Shown: positions 16,114 through 26,875 of the stretch, piece after piece
Layout of the letters: each line of letters opens with the position of its first letter
How positions within the stretch are numbered: the first letter of the stretch is position 1
DNA from: Hyphomicrobium_A sp963722495
GTDB taxonomy: Bacteria > Pseudomonadota > Alphaproteobacteria > Rhizobiales > Hyphomicrobiaceae
DNA: 64,000 nt
NCBI GenBank assembly: GCA_963722495.1
Contig: CAVRND010000007.1
Location: 124,001-188,000 of the forward strand
Direction of reading: 5' to 3'
Translations under genes and position numbers: made by a program
The notes under the pieces: model-generated
The model's database searches: none
Seen by the model: only the letters and a program-made list of their open reading frames with translations
Told to the model about the DNA's origin: nothing

Positions 16114-17310
16114 ATGCTCGAACGGTTGCAAAGCTTCGATTTCGCTCGGCTTGAGGCTTTCGTCTTCAATCACATGCCGGCGCTGATCTTCGTCGCGCTG
16201 GTTGTCTCGGCGCTCGCCGTTCTCGCAGTCGCCGTCGGCCTCTTCGCACGCGCGCGCCGCCGCGCTGCGCAAATGGAGTTCGCTGAGCTGAAAGGCCGGC
16301 TGTCGGCAATGTCCGAGCTCGTGGCGCAGCAGAGCTCCGATCAGGCACGCACGCTCAACGAGCGCATCGACACGCTGGCGCGGCACCTTTCGCAGACGCT
16401 CGACACGAACGCGGCGCGCCTCGGCGACAACCTGAACGAAGCCGGCCGGCGCACGTCGGAAAGCCTCTCCACGCTGAACGAGAGGCTGGTGCTGATCGAC
16501 GAGGCCAAGCGCAGCCTCACGGAGCTGTCGAGCGAGGTCGGCTCCCTGCACGGCGTGCTCGCCAACAAGCAGGCGCGCGGCGCCTTCGGGCAGATGCGCA
16601 TGGAAACGATCGTGCGCGATGCCCTGCCGGCGGGCGCCTACGAATTCCAGCCGACGCTGTCGAACGGCAAGCGGCCGGACTGCGTCATCCGGCTGCCGAA
16701 CGCGCACGCCGCGCTGGTCATCGATTCCAAGTTCCCGCTCGAAGGCTTCGAGGCATTGCGCATCGCGCAGACTGCCGACGAGACGAAGCTCGCCAGCGCC
16801 GCGATCCGCGAGGCGGTCGGGCGGCACGTGGCAGCCATCGCCGACAAGTATCTCATTCCCGGCGAGACGCAGGAGACGGCGCTGATGTTCGTGCCGTCGG
16901 AATCGATTTGCGGCGACCTGTTCGAAAAGTTTCCCGACCTCGTGCAGGGCGCCCACCGGGCGCGCGTGATGATCGTGGCGCCGAACACGCTGATGCTGGC
17001 GGTGCAGACAGTGCAGGCGCTGCTCAAGGACGCCAAGATGCGCGACCACGCCGATGTCATCCAGCGCGAGGTGACGCTGCTGCTCGGGGATGTTGCGCAG
17101 CTGGTCGATCGCGTTGCCGACCTCGAGCGTCACTTCGGGCTGTCGGGCAAGTCGCTGGAGAAGGTCTCGACGGCGGCGGGAAAAATCATCGGCCGCCGGC
17201 AGAAGCTGACGTCCCTCGACCTCGACGCGATGCAGCGGCCCGAAGCCGATGTCGTCGTTCTCCCGGACGCGGAAACGGCGCCCGAGAGCAAGCGCAGACT
17301 AGGGCGCTAG
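16114..17310 (+). CDS. rmuC: DNA recombination protein RmuC
   Basis: N-terminal membrane anchor (about residues 21-45), a long coiled coil (residues 50-140, with repeats such as LNERIDTLARHLSQTLDTNAARL), then the RmuC nuclease-like domain beginning GAFGQMRMETIVRDALPAGAY, with CVIRLPNAHAALVIDSKFPLEGFEA and MFVPSESICGDLFEKFPDL. RmuC limits inversion and rearrangement at short inverted repeats. That is of interest in a region rich in palindromic repeats, but no direct link is shown. Length (398 aa) is usual. Monocistronic by spacing. Confidence 0.92.
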   Translation: MLERLQSFDFARLEAFVFNHMPALIFVALVVSALAVLAVAVGLFARARRRAAQMEFAELKGRLSAMSELVAQQSSDQARTLNERIDTLARHLSQTLDTNAARLGDNLNEAGRRTSESLSTLNERLVLIDEAKRSLTELSSEVGSLHGVLANKQARGAFGQMRMETIVRDALPAGAYEFQPTLSNGKRPDCVIRLPNAHAALVIDSKFPLEGFEALRIAQTADETKLASAAIREAVGRHVAAIADKYLIPGETQETALMFVPSESICGDLFEKFPDLVQGAHRARVMIVAPNTLMLAVQTVQALLKDAKMRDHADVIQREVTLLLGDVAQLVDRVADLERHFGLSGKSLEKVSTAAGKIIGRRQKLTSLDLDAMQRPEADVVVLPDAETAPESKRRLGR

Positions 17311-17311
17311 C

Positions 17312-17467
17312 TCAGCATTTGCGGGGCTTGGGCTTCTTTGTTTTGGCTGGCGGGTTCAACTCGGCAATGTCGTGCGGCTCGACGAGGACGCCGCAATCCG
17401 GGCACTCCATTGAAAGGACGAGCGCGTACTCGTCCGTCCATTTCATGCCGCAGCATCGAAACGTCAT
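17312..17467 (-). CDS. Very small cysteine protein (51 aa)
   Basis: MTFRCCGMKWTDEYALVLSMECPDCGVLVEPHD with a KTKKPKPRKC tail. The CC and CPDC pairs fit a minimal zinc ribbon. The frame is open to 17497 (GTG/ATG alternatives). It converges on rmuC with only 1 bp between the stops. It could be a chance open frame, but the paired cysteines argue otherwise. Confidence 0.4.
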   Translation of the reverse strand: MTFRCCGMKWTDEYALVLSMECPDCGVLVEPHDIAELNPPAKTKKPKPRKC

Positions 17468-17645
17468 ACGCAACTGCACGCGCGATACTCGTCTCACGCG
17501 CTCCCCCCCAATTCAGTTGCTCCTGGACATGCGAATGCCGGCGCCACGGGCGTGACACCGGCGTTTTCGGTCGACGAGGATTTCCAACGGGAAACTTTCC
17601 GCAGAGTTCCAATAGCTCCGACATCGCGGGGCTGATGAAACGCCT

Positions 17646-18272
17646 TCACCGCTGTTCGGCGACCACGCTACGCACGATGCACACGATCAACGCCGCAAGC
17701 GCGAAACCTGCGATGACGTCGGTGAGATAGTGCACCCCCAGATAGATGCGCGATAACCCGACGCTGGCGATGATCGCGCAGGCGGCCACCCAAACAACGG
17801 CGCGCTGCCAATCCTTTGCGACGTGCGCGGCGATGAGGCCGGCGACGATCCCGTAATAGCAGGCCGAGAACAGCGCATGGCCGCTGGCGAAGCTGTAGGT
17901 GTCGGGCGCAGTGCCGAAGAACGCTTCCGGCCGCGCACGTCCGAACGCCAACTTGACGAGGTTGTTGAGGATGAGCGCCAGCGTGAAGGCGAGGCTCAAC
18001 ATCAGCGCCGCGCGCCGGCGCCCGCCGATCCATAGGCCGGCGGCGGTTAGTGCCGTGAGGGTCAGGAGAAATGCCAGGGAGCCGATAAAGCTCGCGCTCT
18101 CCGCCAGCATAGTAAGGTTCGGCGAAGCCCAGCGGTTGATGCCAGCGCGCGTCGCCGCATCGAGATTGTCAGTTGTGCCAAGCACCACGGCGACCGCCAT
18201 GGCGCCGAACAGCAGCGATGACACGATGAGGCAAGCAAAGCGCCATTCGGTCCGCTCTTCTTGTCGCGACAT
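17646..18272 (-). CDS. PAP2 family lipid phosphatase (208 aa)
   Basis: Six membrane helices and the three phosphatase motifs: KLAFGRARP, SFASGHA and SRIYLGVHYLTDV. The final histidine is the nucleophile that takes phosphate from phosphatidate or undecaprenyl pyrophosphate at the outer face of the inner membrane. It is the last gene of a minus-strand operon with a metallophosphoesterase (3 bp away) and a diacylglycerol kinase, which together point to turnover of phosphatidate and diacylglycerol. Confidence 0.88.
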   Translation of the reverse strand: MSRQEERTEWRFACLIVSSLLFGAMAVAVVLGTTDNLDAATRAGINRWASPNLTMLAESASFIGSLAFLLTLTALTAAGLWIGGRRRAALMLSLAFTLALILNNLVKLAFGRARPEAFFGTAPDTYSFASGHALFSACYYGIVAGLIAAHVAKDWQRAVVWVAACAIIASVGLSRIYLGVHYLTDVIAGFALAALIVCIVRSVVAEQR

Positions 18273-18275
18273 GGA

Positions 18276-19118
18276 TCATCCCGCCCGGGCAGCAGATAGC
18301 GCGGCGGGCGGCGTGGGCACCCAGCCGCCTTCGCCGAGCTGGAACGTATCCCGCAGTGTGGTTTCAAAACTCTCGCGGGCCGGGTCCCACGTCTGCCGCT
18401 CGATGATCGCCTCGGGGCGCGCAATGCGAATGAGATTCCACGAGTTGGCTTCATGGCGCTGGCGCGTGGAGGTGGCCGTGCCCGCCTGCACAAGGATGGC
18501 CGCGTGCCCAAGCGCCGGATAGCGCCGGGTCCAGTTTCCGGCATGGCCCATGTGAAAATGCCCCGAGAGGATCATGTCGACGCGGCACTTCGAGAATGCG
18601 GTGATCGCCATTTCTGCGCGTCCAACAAGGCTGCCTTCCTGCCTCTCGCCCGGCAGGTCGAAGGGGTGATGCGTGACGACGATGCGGGTGACGTCGGGGC
18701 CGGTGCCAATCAGGGTAGTGCAGGTGCGCTCGATTTGCAGCCGATTGATGCGCCCGTTCTTCCAGGTCAGCGAGCGTGCCGTGCTCAGGCCCTGAATGGC
18801 GATCTCGTCGTCGCCGTAAAAAGGCTCGATGTCGGCGCTGATGAAGCGGCGGTATTTGTCCAGCGGCGCCAGCCACCTGCGCATCACGTCGTGTAGCGGC
18901 ACGTCGTGGTTTCCGGGTACGACGATTTGCGGAAATGGAAGGCTGCCGAGGAATGCGCGGGCTTGGGCAAACTCCGCGCGGCGTGCCCGCTGCGTCAGGT
19001 CGCCGGAGACGACCACCACGTCGGGCTGGGCCTCCAGCAGGGCCGCGCGCAATGCCGGCGGCAGGAGAGGATTGATGCGCCCGAAATGCAAATCGGAGAT
19101 GTGGGCGATGGTCCGCAA
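18276..19118 (-). CDS. Calcineurin-like metallophosphoesterase (280 aa)
   Basis: Contains the full set of metal motifs in order: ISDLHFG, VVSGDLTQ, VPGNHD, VTHHPF and SGHFHMGH. The type resembles cyclic-nucleotide phosphodiesterases (CpdA/Icc) and UDP-diacylglucosamine hydrolases; the context of lipid genes favours a phospholipid or cell-envelope substrate. ATG 19118 lies 2 bp after the kinase stop, and the stop is 3 bp from the PAP2 start, so all three are translated from one message. Confidence 0.85.
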   Translation of the reverse strand: MRTIAHISDLHFGRINPLLPPALRAALLEAQPDVVVVSGDLTQRARRAEFAQARAFLGSLPFPQIVVPGNHDVPLHDVMRRWLAPLDKYRRFISADIEPFYGDDEIAIQGLSTARSLTWKNGRINRLQIERTCTTLIGTGPDVTRIVVTHHPFDLPGERQEGSLVGRAEMAITAFSKCRVDMILSGHFHMGHAGNWTRRYPALGHAAILVQAGTATSTRQRHEANSWNLIRIARPEAIIERQTWDPARESFETTLRDTFQLGEGGWVPTPPAALSAARAG

Positions 19119-19120
19119 TG

Positions 19121-20080
19121 TCAGGCGTCCGGTTTGATCCCGGCGGGCACGATGACGCGTAGCGCCTGCGGCCGGATGCGGTAGTGCAGTGGCGGGCTTA
19201 TGGAGAACACCTCGCCGTCGTTGGCGACCTTGACGCTTCTGTTCTTCCGCGGCTGCACCCAGAGTTCTTCAGCTTCGAGAACCTTCAGCTCGCCGGGAGA
19301 GGCGCGTCCGAACAGCGCGCGGATCGCCATTTTGATGAGCGCGGCGCGGCCGGCGCCCGGCGCGCTGCAGACCCACAGCTTGCCGCCGTCGAGTTGGCGC
19401 CTCTCCCCGATGGCGAGGCCGGTGGTCTCGTAGGCATTGTTGCCGACGAAGATGAACGGCGTCCTATCGGTGCCGTCATACTTGCCGTCGGCGTGCAGGC
19501 TGGCATGGAAGCTCGGCGCACGGCGCATGACCGTGTAGACGGCGCGCGCGAAGGCGAGCCACTTGCTCAGGCCGCGCCGCTGCTGCTCGCAACGCTCCTG
19601 CACGATGGCCGGGTAAAGGCCGATGCTCGAATTGTTGATGAAGATGCGGCCGTTGAGTTCGCCCACGTCGACCAGCTTGGTTTCGCCCTTGATGATCGTC
19701 TCGACGGCGGCGTCGAGGTCGAGCGGAATGCCGGCGTCCTTGGCGAAATGGTTGAGCGTCCCGAGCGGTATGACGCCGAGCCGAGCCTGCGTGCCGACGA
19801 GCGCGGACGCGACTGCGTTGACCGTGCCGTCGCCGCCGGCTGCGACGATGGTGCGGTGTCCCTCCTCGGCGTAGCGGCGGGCGATAGGCGTTAGCTCGCG
19901 ACCGTTCCCGACGACGATGGTCTCGGCCTTGGCGCCGCGCTCGCGAAATAGCTCCATGACGCGCTCGGTGAGTTGCGCTGCCGCGTTGGAGCGCGCGCTT
20001 CCATTGACGATGCAAGCGACGATCGACTGGGCTGCAACCTGGTCCACGCGGATCACCCTCCACCTTTGGGTGCTCAACAC
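19121..20080 (-). CDS. Diacylglycerol kinase family lipid kinase (319 aa)
   Basis: Shows VAAGGDGTVNAVASALVG (ATP-binding glycine loop), GVIPLGTLNHFAKDAGIPLD, INNSSIGLYP and a C-terminal EVFSISPPLHYRI region, the DagK/YegS/LCB5 fold. It phosphorylates a lipid alcohol, probably diacylglycerol. The assigned GTG start at 20080 is uncertain; the conserved part begins at SIVACIVNGSAR about 16 residues in, so a later GTG (VDQVAAQS) is possible. First gene of the kinase-phosphoesterase-PAP2 operon; an intergenic repeat lies directly upstream. Confidence 0.85.
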   Translation of the reverse strand: MLSTQRWRVIRVDQVAAQSIVACIVNGSARSNAAAQLTERVMELFRERGAKAETIVVGNGRELTPIARRYAEEGHRTIVAAGGDGTVNAVASALVGTQARLGVIPLGTLNHFAKDAGIPLDLDAAVETIIKGETKLVDVGELNGRIFINNSSIGLYPAIVQERCEQQRRGLSKWLAFARAVYTVMRRAPSFHASLHADGKYDGTDRTPFIFVGNNAYETTGLAIGERRQLDGGKLWVCSAPGAGRAALIKMAIRALFGRASPGELKVLEAEELWVQPRKNRSVKVANDGEVFSISPPLHYRIRPQALRVIVPAGIKPDA

Positions 20081-20156
20081 TGGCCGGCGCCCACTTGTTC
20101 CGGATTCGTCGCTAAGCGACGCGGCTTGCTTTTAAGGGGAGGGCCGCCTGGACTAC

Positions 20157-20306
20157 CCGTCATCCCGGCGCTGGCCGGGATCCACGCCAGCTTCAGCAAT
20201 GAAGTTTGACAAAGGAGGGCGGTGCGTTCGCCGCTTGCGACAGTTCCCCATGGTCGTTGCAGCCCTGACACCTTGCGTGGGTCCCGGCCTGCGCCGGGAT
20301 GACGTT
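20157..20306. repeat. Inverted-repeat element with CGTCATCCCGGC ends
   Basis: Left end CCGTCATCCCGGCGCTGG, right end its near complement. Within the left arm ATCCACGCCAGCTTCAGCAA is shared letter for letter with a second element at 25308-25447, whose outer palindrome differs. Short, non-coding, between two minus-strand genes. Confidence 0.7.
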
Positions 20307-20330
20307 GTGGGGCAGGTGCGTTGAAGCTGC

Positions 20331-20831
20331 TCAGTTCGAGATCCAGTCGGCGCACTTCACCGGTGCAGCGTCGCCCCACGGGCTGATGGGCACGGCAGAG
20401 GTCGAGTTCTCCGGGCTGCCCTCGATGATCTTGTCAGTGTAGGTCATGTAGACCAGCACGTTGCGCTTGGGATCGCAGCCGCGCACGATCTGCATCTTCT
20501 TGAAGATCAGCGAGCGCCGCTGGCTGAAGGCCTCATCGCCCTGGGTCAGCTTCTGCTTGAACTTGATCGGCCCGACCTGGCGGCAGGCGAGCGAGGCATT
20601 CGACAGCTCCTCGGCAAGGCCGAGCCAGCCCGTCCAGCCGCCTTTTTCCGGCACCGTGAAGTAGCAGGTAACGCCTTCCACCTCCGGGTCGTCGATGGCG
20701 TAGGTGCCGAGCTTGTGGTCCGGCGCCAACAGCTTCCACACCGTCGTCTTCTTGAAGATGAGGTCGGGATCCTCCGCTGCGGCGGGTGCGAGCAGAAGCA
20801 GCAGGCCAACGAAGGCAGCGATCAAACGCAT
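20331..20831 (-). CDS. creA: CreA family periplasmic protein (166 aa)
   Basis: MRLIAAFVGLLLLLAPAAA is a clean signal peptide; the ATG at 20831 is preferred over an upstream one at 20864. The mature protein has the CreA pattern: DPEVEGVTCYFTVPEKGGWTGWLGLAEELSNASLACRQVGPI and later MQIVRGCDPKRNVLVYMTYTDK. CreA is conserved in proteobacteria but of unknown biochemical role. Four cysteines could pair. The upstream side is occupied by a twin-hairpin repeat. Confidence 0.85.
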   Translation of the reverse strand: MRLIAAFVGLLLLLAPAAAEDPDLIFKKTTVWKLLAPDHKLGTYAIDDPEVEGVTCYFTVPEKGGWTGWLGLAEELSNASLACRQVGPIKFKQKLTQGDEAFSQRRSLIFKKMQIVRGCDPKRNVLVYMTYTDKIIEGSPENSTSAVPISPWGDAAPVKCADWISN

Positions 20832-20864
20832 GGCAGTCTCCATCAGGCGGCTTCGGTACCGCAT

Positions 20865-21027
20865 CTAGTGTGATGATCAAGAAATTCGCCACCTCGCCTG
20901 CCAGGTATCGAGCGAATTTCCGATCTGATACGCTAGCAAGTCGATGTTTCTAGTGTCCCTTATGATTCCGAAGTTCGCTCCCGATACCAGCCGCAAGCTC
21001 CGGCGAACTTCGGAATCGGGACACTAG
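20865..21027. repeat. Twin-hairpin intergenic repeat, copy 2 (inverted)
   Basis: The GAAATTCGC hairpin (20865-20936) comes first and the CCGAAGTTCGC hairpin (20950-21027) second, the reverse of copy 1 at 9811-9976. Spacer CAAGTCGATGTTT corresponds to the complement of the copy 1 spacer. Each hairpin is bounded by CTAGTGT or CTAGCGT. Loops are unlike those of copy 1, so selection or transposition has kept only the arms. Confidence 0.85.
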
Positions 21028-21146
21028 CTGCGAGCAAATGGCCCCGCGTCGCCCCGAGTGCAAGCATGCTGCATTGAATGTGTGCCGCGCGGCGGTATTC
21101 TAAGGCGCATGCCTCGCGACGGGGCGGCGGCGCCGGGGGAGCCAAC

Positions 21147-22922
21147 GTGGCGAGACGATCGATCAACGATGCCGTCAAGGTGTTTGCGGCGGCCCTCGTT
21201 TTGGGCCCGCCAATCGGCGGCATTGTCGTCATGGCGCTGCTGCAGCTGCTGCCGTGGATCGTCACCGGTTTCGCTGATCCGGTGCCGCAGGTCGGCGCCA
21301 ACCTCTTGAGCTCGCTGCTGATGATGGTGCCGCTGTCCTACTTTATCGGCGGCATGGCGGCGGGATTGGGCGGCCTCGCATTGGCCGCATGGTTCGCCTG
21401 GGGCGGCCGCATTACCGTGTGGGCGTGCCTGGCGGCGGCGATGATTTATCCGGTCCTGCTGGCTCTCAACGGTCTCGCTTCCACACGCGGCTCCCCCGAA
21501 ACGCTGGCCCCCGTGATGCTGAACGCCGCGATGATCGCCATCGCGTCCGTTTCTGCGGCGCTCATCTGCTTTCTGCTCTTACGCAACACCAAGCTGGTGC
21601 AGGGCTCCGGCGACAAGAACTCGAGGCATTCCAACATGACCATGATCGATCCGGGCAGCGCGGCGCGTGCCCCACTCATCGGGCGCATCAAGAACATCCT
21701 CATACAGCCGCGCCTGGAGTGGCCGCGCATCGCCGCCGAGCCGGAGACGATCGGCTCGCTGTACACCAACTACATCATTCCGGTGGCCGGCTTTGCGGTG
21801 CTGTGCAGCTTCATCGACAACTTGATGGGCTTCAGCATCCTCGGCGTTACATACAAGCCGACATACGGGCAGGCGGTGACGTCAGCGGTCTGGCAATTCG
21901 CCATGCAGCTCGGCGGCGTCTTCGTCATGGCGTTGATCCTCGGCTACCTGGCGCCGCTGTTCGGCGGTCGCAACGATCGTCTCAGCGCGCTCAAGCTGGC
22001 GGGCTACGCGGCAACGGCCGGATGGCTGGCCAACGTCTTCCTGCTCATCCCGTGGCTCGGCTTCCTGACGCTGCTGGGCCTCTATTCGCTCTACCTGATC
22101 AGCACCGGCGCGCCCGTCCTGCTCGCGGTGCCGGAGAACAAGGCGCTGCCGTTCACCGCCGCGTTCGTTGCTGTCGGCATCGTGTTGTCACTCGTCGTGT
22201 TCGGCCTCTTCTCCGCGATCGCTCCATCGGGCAGCGACCGCACCGTGCACGCCGAAGCGCAACGGCACGCCGCGGAGATCGAGCGTCGGCTGAACGCAGG
22301 GAACGCAGGCAGTGGTGATACCGCCGGCGACGAGAGCAGCGCACCCAGCACTGAGAAGAACACCGCAGAGGCCCCGCAGGCTGAAGAAGAGGCGCCGTCG
22401 TCCGGCGGCGGCTTCGGCGGCCTCGCAGCCCTGACCAAGCGCCTGGAGAGCCTTTCGAAGGGCGGCGAGAACCTGACACCGATCACGACCGCACAGCTGA
22501 AGGAGCTGCTGCCATCTGGCGTTCCCGGCGGTTTCAAGCGCACTGAAACGTCGATCTCCGAGATGGGCATGGAGGGCATGAACATGGCGACCGCCACCGG
22601 CGTCTATGCCAGCGGCGACAAGTCCATCACCCTGACGATCAGCGACATGGGCGCGGCGGGCGCCATCGCGGGGCTGACAAGTGCCTTCGGCGCCAGCAGC
22701 AGCGAGGAGGGCAACGGCGTCACCCGCAAGATGTCGACCATCGATGGCCGCATGGTCACCGAGGAGTTCGACAGCAACCAGCAGACGGGCATGTACGGGG
22801 TCATGGCGGCCGACCGGGTCATGGTAAAAGCGGAGGGTCGCAGCGGCGCCGGCATCGACGATCTCAAGAACGCGGTTGAGAGCGTCGATATGAGCCGTGT
22901 TGAGGCGCTTGCGGGGAAGTGA
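21147..22922 (+). CDS. Yip1-domain membrane protein with extra N-terminal helices (591 aa)
   Basis: Residues 1-165 hold four membrane helices of no known family. From about residue 170 a Yip1 domain begins (RIKNILIQPRLEWPRIAAEPETIGSLYTNYIIP) with five more helices, then a charged low-complexity linker (about residues 350-420) and a soluble C-terminal domain (LTPITTAQLKELLPSGVPGGFKRTETSISEMG). The Yip1 part normally starts its own protein. At 21636 an ATGA junction (AACATGACC) would be a perfect coupled stop-start if the frame upstream were shifted by one base, so this may be two genes fused by an indel. GTG 21147 behind GGGGGAGCC is the chosen start. Confidence 0.7.
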   Translation: MARRSINDAVKVFAAALVLGPPIGGIVVMALLQLLPWIVTGFADPVPQVGANLLSSLLMMVPLSYFIGGMAAGLGGLALAAWFAWGGRITVWACLAAAMIYPVLLALNGLASTRGSPETLAPVMLNAAMIAIASVSAALICFLLLRNTKLVQGSGDKNSRHSNMTMIDPGSAARAPLIGRIKNILIQPRLEWPRIAAEPETIGSLYTNYIIPVAGFAVLCSFIDNLMGFSILGVTYKPTYGQAVTSAVWQFAMQLGGVFVMALILGYLAPLFGGRNDRLSALKLAGYAATAGWLANVFLLIPWLGFLTLLGLYSLYLISTGAPVLLAVPENKALPFTAAFVAVGIVLSLVVFGLFSAIAPSGSDRTVHAEAQRHAAEIERRLNAGNAGSGDTAGDESSAPSTEKNTAEAPQAEEEAPSSGGGFGGLAALTKRLESLSKGGENLTPITTAQLKELLPSGVPGGFKRTETSISEMGMEGMNMATATGVYASGDKSITLTISDMGAAGAIAGLTSAFGASSSEEGNGVTRKMSTIDGRMVTEEFDSNQQTGMYGVMAADRVMVKAEGRSGAGIDDLKNAVESVDMSRVEALAGK

Positions 22923-22953
22923 CGTGGGCGCTGGATGTGCTACAAGCGCGGCA

Positions 22954-23433
22954 ATGAGCAGCGTCGTCGAACTCGAACAGCAACAGCCCGTCCAAGAGCT
23001 CCCCTTCTGGGAGACCAAAGCCCTCACCGAGATGACTACTGAAGAGTGGGAGTCTTTGTGCGATGGCTGCGGCCAATGCTGCCTAATCAAGGTCGAGGAC
23101 GAGGATACGACCAACGTCTATCTGACCCGCCTCGGCTGCCGCATGCTGGATACGCACACCTGCCGCTGCCGCGATTATCCTAACCGCAAGAAGCGCGTGC
23201 GCGACTGCACCTCGATCACGCCCGAGGAGATACCGAACCTCTTCTGGCTGCCCGGCTCCTGCGCCTATCGCAAGCTGGCCGAGGGCCGCGGTCTTGACTG
23301 GTGGCACCCGCTGGTGTCCGGCGACCCCGACACCGTGCACGCCGCCGGCGTGTCGGTACGCGGCTGGGCGCGCAGCGAGAAGGGCGTCAAGGCCAGCGCC
23401 ATGTCGCGTTACATCATCGGCGAGGCGCGCTGA
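22954..23433 (+). CDS. YcgN-family cysteine cluster protein (159 aa)
   Basis: Has LCDGCGQCCLIKVEDEDT, then LTRLGCRMLDTHTCRCRDYPNRKKRVRDC, the ten-cysteine pattern of the YcgN/UPF0260 family (zinc- or iron-coordinating, function unknown). ATG 22954 has weak upstream signal; the family begins near PFWETKALTEMTTEEWESLC. It precedes the uup gene by 25 bp and is likely co-transcribed with it. Confidence 0.88.
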   Translation: MSSVVELEQQQPVQELPFWETKALTEMTTEEWESLCDGCGQCCLIKVEDEDTTNVYLTRLGCRMLDTHTCRCRDYPNRKKRVRDCTSITPEEIPNLFWLPGSCAYRKLAEGRGLDWWHPLVSGDPDTVHAAGVSVRGWARSEKGVKASAMSRYIIGEAR

Positions 23434-23458
23434 GCCTCGCGCTCGGCCCGAATCCTCC

Positions 23459-25270
<1,812 letters not shown>

Positions 25271-25307
25271 CAGCATCCAGACATCGCCACTCTGCCGTGA
25301 ACCCTCA

Positions 25308-25447
25308 AACGTCATGGCCGCGCAGGCGGCCATCCACGCCAGCTTCAGCAAACGTTTCTCGCGAAAGCTTGGCCGCCCGCGATCATGTCTGCCGTTAGCG
25401 ACTCTTTGAGACTTGCGTGGATGGCCGCCTGCGCGGCCACGACGTTA
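25308..25447. repeat. Inverted-repeat element with GTCATGGCCGCGCAGGCGGCC ends
   Basis: Left end AACGTCATGGCCGCGCAGGC, right end its complement ending GACGTTA. Shares the inner ATCCACGCCAGCTTCAGCAA with the element at 20157-20306 but has GGCCGCGCAGGCGGCC where that one has CCCGGCGCTGGCCGGG. Lies between convergent genes. Confidence 0.7.
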
Positions 25448-25460
25448 GGGGAAGCGACCG

Positions 25461-26711
25461 TTATGTCGCGGCAGCGCGCTGACTATGCTTGTCCGCCAGC
25501 CACTCCAGGGCGCCGCGGGCCGCGAGCTCGCCGGTGGCGAAGCACGCCTGCAGCAGGTAGCCGCCCGTCGGCGCCTCCCAATCGAGCATCTCTCCGGCGA
25601 CGAATACACCGGGCCGCCGGCGCAGCATCAAGTGTGCGTCGACCGCGTCCCACGCGACGCCTCCCGCGGTGGAGATCGCCGTTTCAATCGGCGCCGCGGC
25701 CGTGAGCTGTAGGGGCACATCCTTCACCAGCGCGGCCAGCGTCATGGGGTTCAACTCCGGCAGCCGCGCGTGGGCCACCTCATGCAGCAGTCCGATCTCG
25801 ACCGGCGACAGGTTTGCGGCCTTGCGCAGGAACGTCGACAACGATTGCTTGCCGCGCGGCTTGGCGAGGCGGGCCGCCAGATCCGCGAGCGATACGTCCG
25901 GGCGCAGGTCGATGCGCAACTCGATCGTGCCATCGGCGGCGATGGCATCGCGTAGGCGCGCCGAAAGTGCGTAAACAGCGCCGCCTTCGATTCCGCGCGC
26001 CGTCACAAGAGCCTCGCCGCGAACGCTCGTGCCGCCGAACGTCAAGGCGATACGCTTCAGCGGCTGGCCCTCGAAGCGGCTGCGGAACGTCTCCGACCAT
26101 TCGATCAGGAAGCCGCAATTGGCCGGCGTGAGCGGCCTTACGGCGACACCCTGAGCGCCGAGCACGCCTGTCCAGTCCCCGGTCGATCCGAGACGCGGCC
26201 AGCTGGCCCCGCCGAGCGCCAACACGGTGGCGTCCGCGGCCACAGCCTCCTCTTTGCCGGACGCCTCGAAAATCAATCGACCTTCCTCGTCCCAGCCGAG
26301 CCAGCGGCGGCGTGTGCGGAACTCGACGCCTGCCTGCGTGAGCTGCCCCAACCAGGCTCGCAACAGCGGCGAAGCCTTCATCGACTTCGGAAACACGCGC
26401 CCGCTGCTGCCGACGAAGGTCGGCTGGCCGAGCGCCTCGCACCACGCCCGCACGGCTTCCGGCGTGAGGGTCTCGATCGCCGGCTGCAACTTGTCTTGCG
26501 CCGACCCATAGCGGGCCAGGAACGGCGCCAAATCCTCGCTGTGGGTGAGGTTGAGGCCGCCGCGCCCGGCGAGCAGGAACTTCCTCCCGAGCGAGGGCAT
26601 GCGGTCGTAGACTGTGACGGTAGCGCCGCCCGCGGCCAGCACCTCGGCCGCTTTGAGGCCGGCCGGGCCGCCCCCGACCACGGCGACCCTGCAACTCGAG
26701 CTGTTGGTCAC
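25461..26711 (-). CDS. BaiN/HI0933-like NAD(P)/FAD-dependent oxidoreductase
   Basis: FAD Rossmann motif VAVVGGGPAGLKAAEVLAAGG at the start, LGRKFLLAGRGGLNLTHSED typical of the HI0933/BaiN flavoprotein family, and the C-terminal GGVAWDAVDAHLMLRRRPGVFVAGEMLDWEAPTGGYLLQACFATG. About 416 residues from GTG 26711 (VTNSSS); the frame is open upstream. Reaction unknown; BaiN relatives reduce flavin-accessible enones. The gene converges with uup across the repeat. Confidence 0.85.
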   Translation of the reverse strand: MTNSSSCRVAVVGGGPAGLKAAEVLAAGGATVTVYDRMPSLGRKFLLAGRGGLNLTHSEDLAPFLARYGSAQDKLQPAIETLTPEAVRAWCEALGQPTFVGSSGRVFPKSMKASPLLRAWLGQLTQAGVEFRTRRRWLGWDEEGRLIFEASGKEEAVAADATVLALGGASWPRLGSTGDWTGVLGAQGVAVRPLTPANCGFLIEWSETFRSRFEGQPLKRIALTFGGTSVRGEALVTARGIEGGAVYALSARLRDAIAADGTIELRIDLRPDVSLADLAARLAKPRGKQSLSTFLRKAANLSPVEIGLLHEVAHARLPELNPMTLAALVKDVPLQLTAAAPIETAISTAGGVAWDAVDAHLMLRRRPGVFVAGEMLDWEAPTGGYLLQACFATGELAARGALEWLADKHSQRAAAT

Positions 26712-26875
26712 CGGTGGGCTCCGCTGGCGGGGAATGGGTGCCCCGCGTAGCACCGCGCCGGCGCCTCTGACAAATCCACGCTTCACAAGTTAAGGGTAAG
26801 GAATGGCCCCTGCCGCTCTAGGCGGCAGCCAGCCACTGTTATAATGTTCCAGTTCGACCGCTGAGGGTTTTCGGT

